Notes: generated by a model from the sequence alone, not told the origin. 64,000 nucleotides of DNA from Amphiura filiformis (GCF_039555335.1 NC_092635.1:56456258-56520257); one strand, 5' to 3'; positions 52,040 through 64,000 are shown, counted from the first letter of the stretch. Numbers and translations: made by a program.

Positions 52040-53274
52040 GCTTGGTTTGAGCATTTGGCTTTAGCCTGGTCCTATCAGCACCTAAGTGTGTGTCCGCAAG
52101 GATTAACTGGTTTAAAACAAACAAAAAAACACCCAAAAACCCATGGCTGCAGTCCCCATAGCTCCTGTTTTAAGGAAACAATTAAGCAACCATCAAACCC
52201 AAAGGTCATCATACTATGCTTGACACCTATCATGAAGTAACTTCCTTTAAAGTCAAGGACTATTTTCTAAGGGCCAGTTTCTCAAAGTGGCCCTGCAGAA
52301 AAGCAAACAGGTTAGCCTTTTCTGGATTCTGCTTTGAAGATATAAAAAGCATGACATTGTGAGCATTTTTAGCTGGTTTTTGTTCAATTATAGTAAAAAA
52401 TAACAGAGCAAATATAGGTCCTATTATAGTTTGTATGGTCAATTGATCCTCAGTGATGAAGCCCTCTCCGCAAAGTTTCAGAAACTGGTCTTAAATTTCT
52501 TACAGTTTTAGTGTGTTTGTCGAGCCACGGTATCACGTTAATAATACTGATTGTGATAGATAGATGTAAAATAGATATATGTGTATATATATTTCTTATA
52601 TAAATATTGTTTATTTATTACACAGTACTTATTGGAGCAGAAATTGTACTGGTACATGTATATTAATGAATGGATATTAAATATGAAAAACAAATTGATA
52701 CATGTGCAATATACATGTATATAAAGATTTTAAAAAAATGTAACAACTCTATCGTTATAGATATGCCAATAAAACAATCCTATTTAGTATTTAAAAACAT
52801 AAGGAAAAAGACATTTTAATTACGGTAATTGTGACACCTCATGACTGATTATTGTGCAAGTTTGAAGGGGACAAGTGCCAATTTAAAGTTTGCAGTAAAT
52901 TGCATTAATAATAATAATAATTTAAATTTAGCACATTGATAATGGCGTGTTTTACATACCATAACGCTTGTTTTTAATAACCATTGATCGCTGTAAATGC
53001 AACTTTTAAATTCTAATTTTTTTGATAAAAATACTGCTGTCGGTTGTTATTATGCGTGTACATACACCATCTTTCTATATTAAAATATTGTGAATACCAT
53101 TAACAGTTCTGAAGCTATATTAAAGCATCATATTTGTAACGCCCAAGTTACTTTGTGTGAAGTTTTTATTTATGCCCACCATCTTTTACTTTCTTTATCT
53201 TGTAAAGAATAGAATTAAAATAGTGTGACATATCTGGATTATTTGAGGTGGCACAAATTCTGGCAATTTGCCAC
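52040..53274. other. Intergenic, no gene seen
   Basis: AT-rich, with (TA)-rich tracts at 52570-52620. No domain-bearing frame or splice-supported exon. Confidence 0.5.
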
Positions 53275-53282
53275 ATTGCAGG

Positions 53283-53529
53283 CAGGGTTGCCAAACCCAC
53301 GATTTGGTAGCCCAATTGGGCGACTTTTAAAGATTTTCCCCACAACTTTTGACAATTTCCTGTCCCATAGAAACCAATGGTTAAGAAAAAATTTGAGCGA
53401 CTTTTCAACATTAGCTCCCGCGACTTCCTATAGTTTCCTGCCCCATAGAAACCAATGGTAGAGAGAAAGATTGGGTGACTTTTCGATTATTTGACCCGCA
53501 ATTCGGGCTGAAATCTTTGGGCAACCTTG
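53283..53529. mobile_element. hAT-like MITE, CAGGGTTGCC ends
   Basis: Ends CAGGGTTGCC and GGGCAACCTTG are inverted repeats. A perfect 8-bp duplication ATTGCAGG (53275-53282 and 53530-53537) fixes the borders. The interior holds two copies of CCCCATAGAAACCAATGGT (about 100 bp apart). Confidence 0.9.
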
Positions 53530-53537
53530 ATTGCAGG

Positions 53538-55034
53538 AAACTACTGGGTAGGTGGACACAGTACCACTATCAATAAAGGTCACTATAATACCACCGTTGC
53601 TATTGTCACTATAGGTTACATCTACATATCTAATATCCGGACATAAACTCATGGGTGCTAAAAACTGCTAATGAAAATAATAAAACAAAAATATTGAGGG
53701 TCAATGCTTTGCGTCCCCACACTGCGTGTTAAAAAATGCGACACGTAAAGAGCGTGTTTCGCTCGGCATCGTACAGCAGTTGGCGTGCCAAAGAAGCATA
53801 TACACACGCATTGCACTGAAATATTTATTCTCATACCTCCAGTTTCCGAGGTCTAATTTACTTTGTTCTTCTAATGTGGACATACTGTATGCATGTGGAT
53901 GGAAGACCATTATTAGACAACTGTCAAATGTTCATTTTCTTATCTTTGAGTGACTTTAGAATTGTGGTCACTAATTCCAACTATAATCCCACCCCTAATA
54001 CCTAACCCAGCTGATCTCTTCAGGTTGTGGCAGTTATTGGCAAGTTTTGCCACAGTTGTCTAACACAGGGTCATAGAGCATAAGCCTTGGGGCCCATTGA
54101 GAACTTGTACCCAGAGACTGGAATGGCAAAGAGCTATTCCAGTTGATATCCACAGATCCTGCTTTAGGCCAAAAAAAAAGTTGTTTGCTTGTCCTCGTCC
54201 GACCAACCATCTCCGGCATTCCCAAACTTTTTCTTTTAATAAGTTTTTTTTTACAATTTTTCCGAAAATGTCATGAACTTTTAGTCTGAAAAACTGAAAA
54301 TATAAAAGAAATGTTGTAAAATACCATTTCCTGCATGTTTCCCCATCCAGTCGTACCTGGCCAAGGGTTTGATATTTTGTATCATCATTCTCAGCGTCTA
54401 CACAAGTCAACACTGTTGAACTTAAAAATGCAGTATTTGAAGTCTGCCAGACATGTACATGTCAAATAAAGTAGGGTGTACCTTGAATTTGTCTTTGGTG
54501 GAATTCTGTGGTCAGTGAGTGTTTTACATACAAACAAGTACTTCACATTATACTTTTGGTACTTGAAAATAAAGATATACATGTAGGGGAAAAAAACAAA
54601 GAAAAAAACTTTTCCCAACAAACTGACCCAACTTCTGTAAAAGATCTCTGGACAAGCAAACATTTTTTTGGCCTAATCTTCCATTTCCTTTCATTAACTT
54701 GACAACTTAAGTCATAATTCACTGCAAGTATCAATCAAATTTAATGACAAATACTCAATAACAGAATGTTCCAGCATGGAATTTAACATAATATAAAACA
54801 CATAAACATTTCAAATGCCTATAACATAGTGACATTTTATGTAAGCATTTATATAAAGCTAAATGAACATTATATAGTCATTAGCATTTTACATACAGGT
54901 AACATTCTCAGCCCATACATCCTCTAAATAATTTAAATTTTCAAAATTATTTGAAAAGAAAGACATTGCACTTCCTGAAGACTGCCCTCGTCCTTTTTCA
55001 TGCAAATCAAAGAAAAGTCTTCAAATAACTGATG
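53538..55034. other. Intergenic, repeat fragments only
   Basis: A half copy of the foldback family starts at 54133 (GCTATTCCAGTTGATATCCA). Otherwise AT-rich, with no gene recognised. Confidence 0.5.
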
Positions 55035-55211
55035 TGCTATTCCAGTTTAAAGCCATATACCCCTTATGGAAGACATGACCTTAATCTCCCACACAGGGGG
55101 TGTACATTTTAAATGGTGTCGCTGTTTCAGGTAACTTTAAATTTCACACTCCCTGTGTGGAAGATTATATTTTCTTCCATAGGGGGTATATGGATTTCAA
55201 CTGAAATAGCA
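55035..55211. repeat. Foldback MITE 'GCTATTCCAGTTGAAATCC', complete copy
   Basis: TGCTATTCCAGTTTAAAGCC ... GGAAGACATGACCTTAATCT at the left is mirrored by TCTTCCATAGGGGGTATATG and GATTTCAACTGAAATAGCA at the right. The centre pairs through CACACAGGGGGTGT / ACACTCCCTGTGTG. Confidence 0.9.
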
Positions 55212-55911
55212 CTCTGGTCAGCCTGGCCATAGAAAGTACAGTATCAGGAAATTTCCTGATAGGCCACTACACTGTGGAGCATTCCAGCCAGTTTCTACTA
55301 AAAACAAATTGGGAAAAGCATTGTAAGCTATGATCTATAAGTTTGACTTGTTTGGAGCTGAGCTGTAGGTAAACAAACAAACCAATTGGTAAACAAGCTT
55401 AGTCTATTAGATGAACTATGACCTGACTATTAGTCATAGGTTATTCTGCTCAGCGCTCTTTGTTTAGAGGTTAATGACTGCGCATCAGTTGTTTTGAGGG
55501 TATTGTGAAATATCTAAACATTGTGCTTTGGAACCAAGGAATATCCCGAGGGGCGCAGCCCGAGGGATATAACCGTCACTTTTCACTTTTTTAAAATTCA
55601 ATTTATGTCACATTTTCTTCTTTTAATTTGAAAACAGAACACAATTTTAACTTTATCTGTCGTTTTCCCTGTAAAAAATCTAATAGCCCATTAAGAAAAT
55701 ACCGCTAGCGACCAATCCCACTAGCGCGTTAATCATGCGTTGTCCAAATACGGCGTGCCAGCGCCCGCACAGAATTGTTCGAACGCGTAACGCGGTCATT
55801 GTAGAGCGTACTTTTAGTTACGTCATGAGACGCGGTCATTATACTTTTTCAATGACTTGCATTTGTGTCCGCGTATTTAAAAGTTATTATCTGTGATTTG
55901 CTACAGCGTCA
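55212..55911. other. Intergenic, no gene seen
   Basis: A CpG-richer patch at 55690-55880 (GCGCCCGCACAGAATTGTTC, AACGCGTAACGCGG) looks repeat-derived. Confidence 0.45.
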
Positions 55912-56325
55912 TGTTAAACATCAAGCGTGTGGATCGGATCCCAAATGAAACCATCTACAATCTGACCAACACCACTCCACTGGTTGCCCGAGTCAAGATT
56001 CATCAACTCACAATTTCTCGGCCATATACTGCGTCTTGAAGATGACGAGCCTGTGAAAGAATATGCCCTCTATATTCCACCACATGGGAAGAGGAAACCG
56101 GGACGGCCGCGGACACTGTACTTACAGTATGTACAGCACCTCCTGGGAGATACCGAAGGGATGCTGCAACCAAACAAAATTGTTTCGCTTGCCCAAGATC
56201 ACAACAGTTGGAGAAAGCTTATAGTCGCCTGCTCCGCAGCCGCTGATGATATCTGTGATTGGATCGCACTTGCTGTGTATATTAATGAGGTTATGAATAC
56301 TAATTATTCACTGATAACTGCTTAA
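55912..56325 (+). pseudogene. 5'-truncated LINE fragment, C-terminal end of reverse transcriptase
   Basis: First frame 55912-56040: MLNIKRVDRIPNETIYNLTN ... ARVKIHQL. After a frameshift near 56005, the second frame reads SQFLGHILRLEDDEPVKEYA, then PHGKRKPGRPRTLYLQYVQ, and ends with SWRKLIVACSAAADD. This is the typical C-terminal tail of LINE RT proteins (FLGH, KRKxGRPR, WRKLV). Only the 3' end is present, as expected for 5' truncation. Not a host gene. The relation to the LINE at 1-2171 cannot be tested because the regions do not overlap. Confidence 0.88.
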
Positions 56326-56331
56326 GTATCA

Positions 56332-58796
56332 TCTTCCGTTGTCCTGTCCCGAGTATTACATTGAAACTTGAGTTTTCAAAAAGTTGTTTATGTGTAGCAC
56401 AAAAAAGTTTTTTATACATAAGCATGATACCTATTAGGACCGGTTGACTGAAATTTCACACGCTACCAGGATGAGCTAGTCCAAGCTTGTGTCATATCAT
56501 ATGCATGGGAAAAAAACAAGAGCGGTTTACCACATCACAAAAATAACTCTACTAGTTGGTCCATTCTTCCTTCCTTTTAATGGAACCCTTATTATGTTAT
56601 TTAAAGGTGGGATGGTCAGAGATTTTCACATTGTGTTTTCTACCTTACATGGAGCTATATCACCAAAACAATTTATTCAATCCAAGTTCAAATTTCTCCA
56701 ATAGTTTGTATCTTAAAGGAAAACAATTGTATCACAAGGGCCCATCCAAGAGTATGGGTGGTTGAGACTACCACTGTTTGTTGTTGTTCATATAATGTAA
56801 AGGAAACATATCTCAGGCCAAACATTTTTATTGGGATTATGAGACAAAAAATTGGCTCTTTTCAGATACCCACATCTTACTTTTGATTGCGTAAAGTGGG
56901 GTTTGGGTAGTCAGACTGTCAATTGAATCACCCACCTTTAGGCCCATTCAGTGATCCCAGCGAAAGTGTAAACAAAAATCAAAATTAAAATTGATTATAA
57001 ATTGCCTAAAAGTGAAGGATAAGTCACAAAATTGTCATTAGGTAGTTTTCAAATGAAAAATTTGATGTGGTTAGTTAGACCATAGCCTAGGTGAGTCTCA
57101 AAAAAGTTTTGAAATGAAACAATTCATTCATAAAAAACCAAGGAAAACAGCAGTATTGTCAAAGTTGAAGCCTCACCATTCAAATATGTGTCACTAATTT
57201 CTTTACTTCAGTAGAGCAATGACAGATTCATGTAAAATATCTTATATTGTCTTTAATACACAGCTTTCAGCTTAACCACTAGCAGGCTATGTTAGCACAT
57301 CTATGACACTTCCAAAGGTGCCAAAATCTGAATTTTGATGATTTTAAATTTTCCATCGAATGAGCAAAACACTGAATAGGCCTTTAAGTAATTGTGTTAC
57401 ACAAAGGAAACATTACAGCACACAACCACAGTCACAAATGCTGTAATTTGGCAATTTGTCCATTCTTCCTTCCCTTTTCACAAGAATCTTTTTCAAAACC
57501 CATTTCCATGTCACCAAAGCAAACTTTACGCAGTTTCCCGTAGATCTGTAAAATGACAAAAGGTTGTACACAACCAACGTCCAGATTGGGTAGAGGATCA
57601 ACCAGTCAACATTCAGCTACCACCCGCTGATGACGGAGAAGGGCTTCTCCAAAATATACGGAACAAAAAAGCGAGTGTTGAAGACTTGTTTTAAACTTTC
57701 ACATATATGTATACTACCAACATGTAAAAGAGCATTCATTCCAAGTTTGTAATACTTTGTCATGCTCTCTGATTATTTCACATCTCCAGGATGTCCAACC
57801 GGGTTAAGTTCTTTAACTTTGTACACTCATAAATCATACTTCACAACTTGAAACACATTTGTAGCTATGATTATGCTAGCTTTGAGAGAAGAACAGCACT
57901 CTGTTGTCTGTGGTGAGAGTACACAACGTAAACACAGAGTGGGGTTCTGATTGGCTTATTCAATCATCCCGTAATCATAACAACAGATCGGTAATTGGAT
58001 TGACACAGAAAGAAGCGAATACAAAGTCCTACAGCACTTTGAAAAATTCCCTGTAACAGTTGCAGAGTAGGCATAGCAATTTCATCTGCTGCACTTCTTC
58101 ACAACTGGCCTTCAGTAACAGATGATGCTGGACTTTGCCTAATTGTGCGTGATCCGTTTATCTTGTTAATCTATGCCTACAGATTTTCTCAGTGTCATCA
58201 TAATATACCTGAATGGGTAAATACCATTGAAATACACTAGGAGCACTATACTAGAAATTTGAATTGAATGAACACAGCTGCAGACAGCGTGATGATCCTC
58301 TGCGTACACCGTATGAAGAACGCCCGTATGTGCCTAACACTGAGGTGAATCCAACCATGTCAACTCACTCATGATTGATTAGGATTTTCATTATTGTATT
58401 CATGGTTGTGCGTTCGCGATGTACTTTGAAATACGCGACATACGATTGTGGTCGGATCGCGTACAGCTGTTGGCAGCTATGTTCATTTCAATTGGAATTT
58501 TTACTATAGAAGTCCTGAAGAATATCTTCACTTTTTACAGTCCCAACCTATTTAATCCGGCCATGATGGGACCAAACATTGGTCGGATAGTGAAAAGTGG
58601 GAATAAGTGAATTAGTGAAATTCTGCACCGAATATTAAAGTTACTCATGTGGTGTATACAAACAACGACAAGTGGTATTTGAGTGCTGTATGCAACTTAA
58701 ATGTCTTTCTAAATGCCTCAAATGACAATATAGGTTCAACGAATTAGCAACATGTTTTCCTATGAAGATCACACAGCCCAATAACTGTGATATCCA
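56332..58796. other. Intergenic, no supported gene
   Basis: Several 60-70-codon frames without domains. TAGGCCTT occurs near 57390. No complete mobile element recognised. Confidence 0.45.
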
Positions 58797-59042
58797 TATA
58801 GACCACTTGACATTATTGTTTATCAACAAAGGCGAGGGACTGGTCTATCGATATGCTTGAACGAACCGTTACACTGTTCAATGGCTTTCTTGTACTATAT
58901 GAAATGTGGTGGGCGATTAAAAATGCATGTGCCCTGAGCAAACTATGATGCGTACACACACTGCAGAGCAAAGAACAATGGAAATTGCCATAATTTGTGC
59001 GCATACTGCCGAGCAACGACGTCACATGTCAAGTGGTCTATA
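58797..59042. repeat. MITE with TATAGACCACTTGACAT ends, copy 2
   Basis: Reverse complement of 19820-20063 (GGCGAGGGACTGGTCTATCG, GCAGAGCAAAGAACAATGGA shared). Ends TATAGACCACTTGACAT and ATGTCAAGTGGTCTATA. Confidence 0.9.
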
Positions 59043-59116
59043 AAACAGGCCCATGTAAGAGTCTGGACTGTATGCAGATATTGTTAAAAAGAACTTGATT
59101 GATTCTCTGTACATGT

Positions 59117-59300
59117 GTTATTCCAGTTGAAATCCTCACACTCGGTACCCCTATGGAAGGCATGACCTTAATCTCCCACACAGGGGTGGGAGTGTAGATT
59201 TCAAAATTCAGGTAACCCTATTTGAAATTTACACTCCTTATGTGGGAGTTTAACATTATGCCTTCCATAAGGGGAGGAGGGAATTCAACTGAAATAGACC
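59117..59300. repeat. Foldback MITE 'TATTCCAGTTGAAATCC', complete copy
   Basis: GTTATTCCAGTTGAAATCCT at the left pairs with GAATTCAACTGAAATAGAC at the right. CATGACCTTAATCTCCCACA and TGTGGGAGTTTAACATTATG pair internally. Same family as 55035-55211. Confidence 0.88.
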
Positions 59301-59600
59301 AATAGCCAATCTCACATAACATTTATAACATTTTAAGTTGCATTTTCACATGAAACTATGAGTGTGTTTTTTTACATATTTTCCTCATAGTTTGAGGGTG
59401 GGAAATGGGAAGATGATAACATACTGAGAAAATACCCTGATACCTAAAATTTTACATTGGCCTTTTGTGCTTTGTCCTTTCATGGTTTCTAAAATCAACT
59501 TCTTGGTTTAGTTCAAGAAGGGTTCATTTCCGAAGGGTTCATTTTGTTTAAAATTCATATTATTTACATTTTTTGCACGTACAGTCATAGGTCATATATC

Positions 59601-59956
59601 TAGTGCTGTAATCGATAAGCTTTCTGGGTATCGATATGTCGGGAGGCAAACATCCGACATGTCGATACTATTATCGATACTCACGCAGTTTGAAACACGG
59701 ATTTGAGTTTACCAATTTTATTATCAGTAAGTTCCAGAAACAAGTTAACAACAAGTGTATTGAAGCCTAACAGCTCACCTTGGAATTGGGAGACGGTAAT
59801 TTGAGTATTTGACGGTAATTTGAGACCTGATTTGAGATAATCTAAGCATGTGTGCCATGTCGTTTGTGTATCGATACTGACATTGAGTGTTTCGACATGT
59901 CGGAAGTCTATGTATTTTCCGACTATCGATACTTACGACAATCGATTACAGCACTA
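59601..59956. mobile_element. hAT-like MITE, TAGTGCTGTAATCGAT ends
   Basis: Ends TAGTGCTGTAATCGAT and ATCGATTACAGCACTA are exact 16-bp inverted repeats. A perfect 8-bp duplication CATATATC (59593-59600 and 59957-59964). The interior has several GTATCGATA and CGACATGTCG motifs in both orientations. Confidence 0.92.
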
Positions 59957-60394
59957 CATATATCTCACAATTGACCGCAAAGTGTTATAATACAAAAATG
60001 GAAAATGCACAAAAGGTCAACGGAAGCAGGTCACAAAATAATGAGTGATGATCTGATCACCCTACAGCACCAATTACGGATATCTGATCACTTAGCTGAA
60101 TACTAAGCAGGATCCAATTATGATTTCTGCAATCTGTAAAAAGACACTTCCAAACAAATTACACCACCATCTGTAATGAGCTATTCCAGAAAATATGTGT
60201 AAACCCCATACAGAATAGTTATTCTTAGTTAAAAATTGAAAATCCTAAATTTGAGGGGAATATTTTTTTTGAGAATTCTGTGATTTTTCATGCAGCTTTT
60301 TTCCATTAACACTGACCAATTGGAATTGCAGTTGTTTCCTAAAAGTAGACTTGGAATTCCAGACATTTATATAGAGGTTATCCGTGTTCTATTA

Positions 60395-60576
60395 AGCTAC
60401 TTGCGGTTCGCCATTATGCACTATGTGGGAGAGCCTCGAACTGGCAGCATACATGAATGGGAATTGAACTAGTCATAACGTTCTGTGTAAGGTTACATAA
60501 TTCTTCCTTTCATGTATGCTGCCAGTTCGAGGCTCTCCCGCACATAGTGCATAATGGCGGAACCGTGCAAGTAGCT
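60395..60576. repeat. Near-perfect foldback hairpin, copy 2
   Basis: Same arms as 15974-16157 (AGCTACTTGC ... GAACTGGCAGCATACATGAA). The loop GAACTAGTCATAACGTTCTG is the reverse complement of the loop in copy 1, so the element is inserted in the opposite sense. Confidence 0.92.
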
Positions 60577-60830
60577 GAATAAGCTGCATATCCTATCAGT
60601 GACTGCTATACCTTGTTTAGGACTTTCAAAAGAAGTACCTGCATGTGCAACCATCACTGTTTCAAAATAGCCTGCCAAAGTCGTGCAGGTGACTCCGAGG
60701 TCGTGCATTGAATTGGTTTGAATAAGGAATACTACGGGAACCATCGCCCTTTTGTTAGAAATCACGCATGAGTAAAGTGGATAACCTCTATTATTTAAAA
60801 ATTGCTCCTCTATAGAGGAGGGGGTACATA

Positions 60831-61496
60831 TATACTGCGCCAATAAAATATCCTTACACTTGGAAAAAAATTCACAATATCAAAACTGAACAATATTGGG
60901 GTAAATTTGTTTTTTTAATAGATGCACTTTCTAATCCTGCACATTATGACACCACATTGAATCCAATGTGACTTCAAGAAGCAAAGTTACAAGCATTTGA
61001 TTAGACAAAGGTCCAGTTTTAAAAGTGACAAACTGGCCTATTCAAAACTCACAGACTAGACATCTGGTTTGAGAGTGTTGAATGGCTAATTTATGCTTGG
61101 TCGGCTTTAATTTAAAACAAAAGGAACAAAAGAAAACTGAAACAAAAGAACTGACAAATAAAATGAAAGTTATGAAAAGTACAGAGAAGTAAAACTGAAA
61201 TAAAAACTGCTTTAAATAACGCTTCATTGAAGAAACTGTGTTGTCTCTTTGTTGCGCTTTGTTGGAATCTTTTTTGCGCCTTTGTATAGGCCAGTTTGTC
61301 ACTTTTAAAACAGGACCTTCGTCTAATCAAATGCTTGTAACTTTACTTCTTGAGGTCACATTGGATTCAATGTGGTGTCATAATGTGCAGGATTAGATAG
61401 TGCATCTATTAAAAAAACAAATTTACCCCAATATGGTTCAGTTTTGATATTGTTAATTTTTTTCCAAGTGTAAGGATACTTTATTGGCGCAGTATA
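60831..61496. repeat. Foldback element with arms of about 210 bp
   Basis: TATACTGCGCCAATAAAATA at the left pairs with TACTTTATTGGCGCAGTATA at the right. Pairing continues through CTTACACTTGGAAAAAAATT, TAATAGATGCACTTTCTAAT, CATTGAATCCAATGTGACTT and GTGACAAACTGGCCTAT. Loop about 240 bp (61043-61284). Confidence 0.92.
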
Positions 61497-61711
61497 TTTT
61501 CTGGAACAGCCTACTATACCCAGGATATCCTTATTATACCTCACACATCATGACATGACAGATAGTACCAGTTTCTATCATCTACCAACCACTGCTTCAC
61601 GTTGCAATTCCAGCCTTTTCCTGCAATTGTCTGATAGAATAACTCATGTTTTGTGAAATTTAGATAACAGAATACCGCAGAATTATGGTTACAAGCATAT
61701 AATATGCCTCT

Positions 61712-61991
61712 AAGGCGACGAAAAAAAGAAACCCTGTTCTACGGGCGGACGTACCTTTCAAGTAGGGTCGGTCAGTCTGCCTTTTTTTTTTTTTTTTTCT
61801 TTTGAAATGACCCAAAAATCACCAAAATCTGTAAATACTTTGCAATTTAAGAAAATACAAAAAAAATTTTGTTCCTGAAATTTCCGAAATTTGGGTCGGC
61901 ATTCATTTGTACAGGAAATTTTTTTCCCCAATTTGTTCAAAATCTGGGTCGGTCAGGCCCGTAGAACAGGGTTTTCTTTTTTCGTCGCCTA
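61712..61991. repeat. MITE with AGGCGACGAAAAAA ends
   Basis: AGGCGACGAAAAAAAGAAAC + CCTGTTCTACGGGC at the left pairs with GCCCGTAGAACAGGG + TTTTCTTTTTTCGTCGCCT at the right. The interior has GGGTCGGTCAG motifs at both subterminal positions. Confidence 0.9.
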
Positions 61992-63188
61992 AATGAGGTT
62001 TTTTTTACCAAAGAGATGAATATCATTACAATAGATCTGTCTCACAATAATACATGTTTGTACAGTCACCTGTATCAGTAATATAGTTGCTCAAACAATA
62101 TACTACTTTTGTGGAGTGTGTCTGCCTTTCATCTTGTTATAAAAAAAAACCCTCATTTAGAGGCAAATATGCTTGTAGACAGAACTGATATGCCCAAAAT
62201 TCAAAGTACATCAAACCATGCAGTACTTGTGGTCCTTCTAAGCTGAGACGAAAATACTTAAAGCTTCCAAGTAACAACACAGGAGCCGCTTTGTTAACAA
62301 GAAGCAGATGCTGCCCTCGACTACTTCGGGAGTCATTTTCATTCAAAAACATTCAACACTTTAGTAAAAAATACCCAATTCTCATCATCTGAGTCAACTC
62401 AGTACTCATATATATTTGTGTTGAGTGTACAACACAATGACCATTATGCTATGGTATCAGTGTGACCGATTGAGAACTGACAAATCAAAGTCTTTGAATA
62501 TGGCCGTCGCTAAGCTAGGTCAAGTGTATGGCACAATCGTGTTACTCCATGAAAAGTGAGCATGACCTGGGCTGTGACACATGTATCCAGGGATTCTTGA
62601 AGACTAGCATTGTTAGCCTAAAAACTACCCAATGTTGAACGACTGAATTTACTTAAAGAGAGAGTCTAATTCTCCAAGATGGTGCCCAAGGAATATCACT
62701 AATTTGTACCCTTTCAGGTGAAAATACAGCTTATTTAGCCAATGCCAACATCATACTTGGGGTCATCAGCAAAACATTTTTCCTAACATATTTCAACACC
62801 TCAGCTACTTGGTACTTCACAGTATGACAATAATGGAAAGAAAGGTGCAACTGTTCGTCATTTTTTCGTCATTTAGATTTTTTTTCTCAAAAATAATGAC
62901 AAAATATGCATCAGCTCTTATACCACAATTAGTCTCTTACACAAGACGTGATTGATTGCGCAGTATGTGTGACTGACTTCACATGGGCAAAGGAGTGGCT
63001 TATCCTGTAGTAGGCCTATAGTAGGTGTTACCTTGACGCAGTGTCCATACGCAGTAGGTACATGCTCTCATATTCAAGATTGAATCATATTTAAGATTGA
63101 AATATTATGATTCTAGCATCTGCTTGCAAAATAAACATAAGTTAATTGCATCAGGCTGCATTGTGTGATTTCCTCATGGAGCCGACCA
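61992..63188. other. Intergenic, no gene seen
   Basis: AT-rich. A GTGTCTGCCTTTCATCTTG stretch at 62118 resembles GTGTCTGCCTTTTGTCGTA at 20737, a possible diverged repeat. Confidence 0.45.
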
Positions 63189-63377
63189 TAATCAAATTAG
63201 GCAATTCTTGGCCAAACTGGAACATGCGCGTTGCGTCCATGTAGTGTACTAAGCGTGTACGCAGTGTAAGGCGCGTGTATACTTTCTTCTGTACCGCGCT
63301 ATATTCGCGTGTGTTTATCGCGGATCCACTAGCGTTCAAAGTGTTTCAGTTTGGCCAAGAATTACTTAATTTGATTA
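63189..63377. repeat. MITE with TAATCAAATTA ends
   Basis: TAATCAAATTAGGCAATTCT + TGGCCAAACTGGAAC at the left pairs with GTTTCAGTTTGGCCAAGAAT + TACTTAATTTGATTA at the right. The interior is CpG-rich (CATGCGCGTTGCGTCCATG). Confidence 0.88.
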
Positions 63378-64000
63378 TAATTAAAAATGTCTGCCTCCTG
63401 AGTAAGGACCATCACACAGTGTCATCGCCTCGATATCTTCATGGCTTTAATCCCCATGATGGCAGGTCAAATCCACTAGTTCTTCAACAGACACACATTT
63501 TTTTCCGACCTGTTTAATACTTTTGAGACTATGGACTGAGACTAAGCCTATTGACAATAGCCTGGTCATTGACCTCTGTATGTCAGTGAGCCTGGTACAT
63601 TTCTTCCCCACTCATCTGCTTTAGACTGACTCTACCAGTGGTCTACCCTGTGCATGTACTGTGTTATGCTCCGTAATCCTGGGGTTGACAAATGAGGGCA
63701 GCAGTCATTTTTTTGTTCTGCACATATAAAATCCAAATATGTGTCAGTTTCTGATTTCAAAAAGCACGGTTGGTTCTCAATAGGCATGCTTAAGATTATC
63801 ATGTTCTTTCAACACATATATAACAAGTACCAGCCTTACAATTGGTTTTTATAGAAAGCAAAAATAACAGGAGATATTCATCATTTTTCAATTTGTCGAA
63901 TAAAAAAAAAAAAAGTATCAAAAAATTAAGAAGAAAGGACTGATATTGAGCAATTGTCCTACATGTAGGTCATGTGATGATATCGAACTACTGGGGAAGT
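63378..64000. other. Window end, no gene seen
   Basis: No supported coding exon. A poly-A tract lies at 63903-63914. Confidence 0.5.

Larger units (their letters stand above)
60180..61510. mobile_element. Possible composite element with GCTATTCCAGAAAATAT ends
   Basis: GCTATTCCAGAAAATAT at 60180 and ATATTTTCTGGAACAGC at 61494-61510 are inverted repeats with one mismatch. Two hairpin elements (60395-60576 and 60831-61496) lie inside. It may instead be two related fragments. Confidence 0.5.

Overview
This is a eukaryotic, AT-rich, intron-containing genomic window. It most likely comes from a marine invertebrate deuterostome such as an echinoderm or hemichordate. That placement is an inference from three things: a properdin-like complement gene built from phase-1 thrombospondin exons, a TMEM121-family gene, and very frequent copies of the palindromic octamer TAGGCCTA. 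Most of the 64 kb is non-coding and crowded with old and young mobile elements.

Layout. Positions 1-2171 hold a decayed LINE on the minus strand (endonuclease plus reverse transcriptase), cut by the window edge. Positions 2.4-12.4 kb are repeats: palindromic MITEs, a 2.2-kb hAT-like element with two further elements inside it, and a degenerate 'TTTGGTCTAAT' minisatellite that reverses orientation in the middle. A TMEM121/CECR6-like membrane protein is encoded by one uninterrupted exon at 12433-13458 (+). Positions 14.7-27 kb hold a 3.2-kb terminal-inverted-repeat element with a GCTATACATAG satellite, followed by a chain of hairpin and MITE elements.

A three-exon coiled-coil protein gene of unknown function lies on the minus strand (29947 down to 27102). 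It stands head-to-head with the main gene of the window, a secreted properdin-like protein on the plus strand (32388-50326). That gene has a signal peptide exon, a properdin-type cysteine-rich N-terminal domain exon, five thrombospondin type-1 repeat exons and a Thr/Pro-rich C-terminal exon (489 codons in total). A second promoter plus signal-peptide exon (42882-42963), clearly a duplicate of the first, sits inside the gene. Spliced forward, it would give a 350-residue form lacking the N-terminal domain and first TSR. All introns are phase 1 except the last, which is phase 0.

The introns of this gene and the 3' flank to 64 kb carry many structurally intact insertions: hAT-like elements with 8-bp target duplications, TTAA-flanked (piggyBac-type) elements, TA-flanked (mariner-type) elements, and nested insertions of these. 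Near 56 kb there is a 5'-truncated, frameshifted LINE 3' end. I see no rRNA, tRNA, CRISPR or bacterial-type operon.
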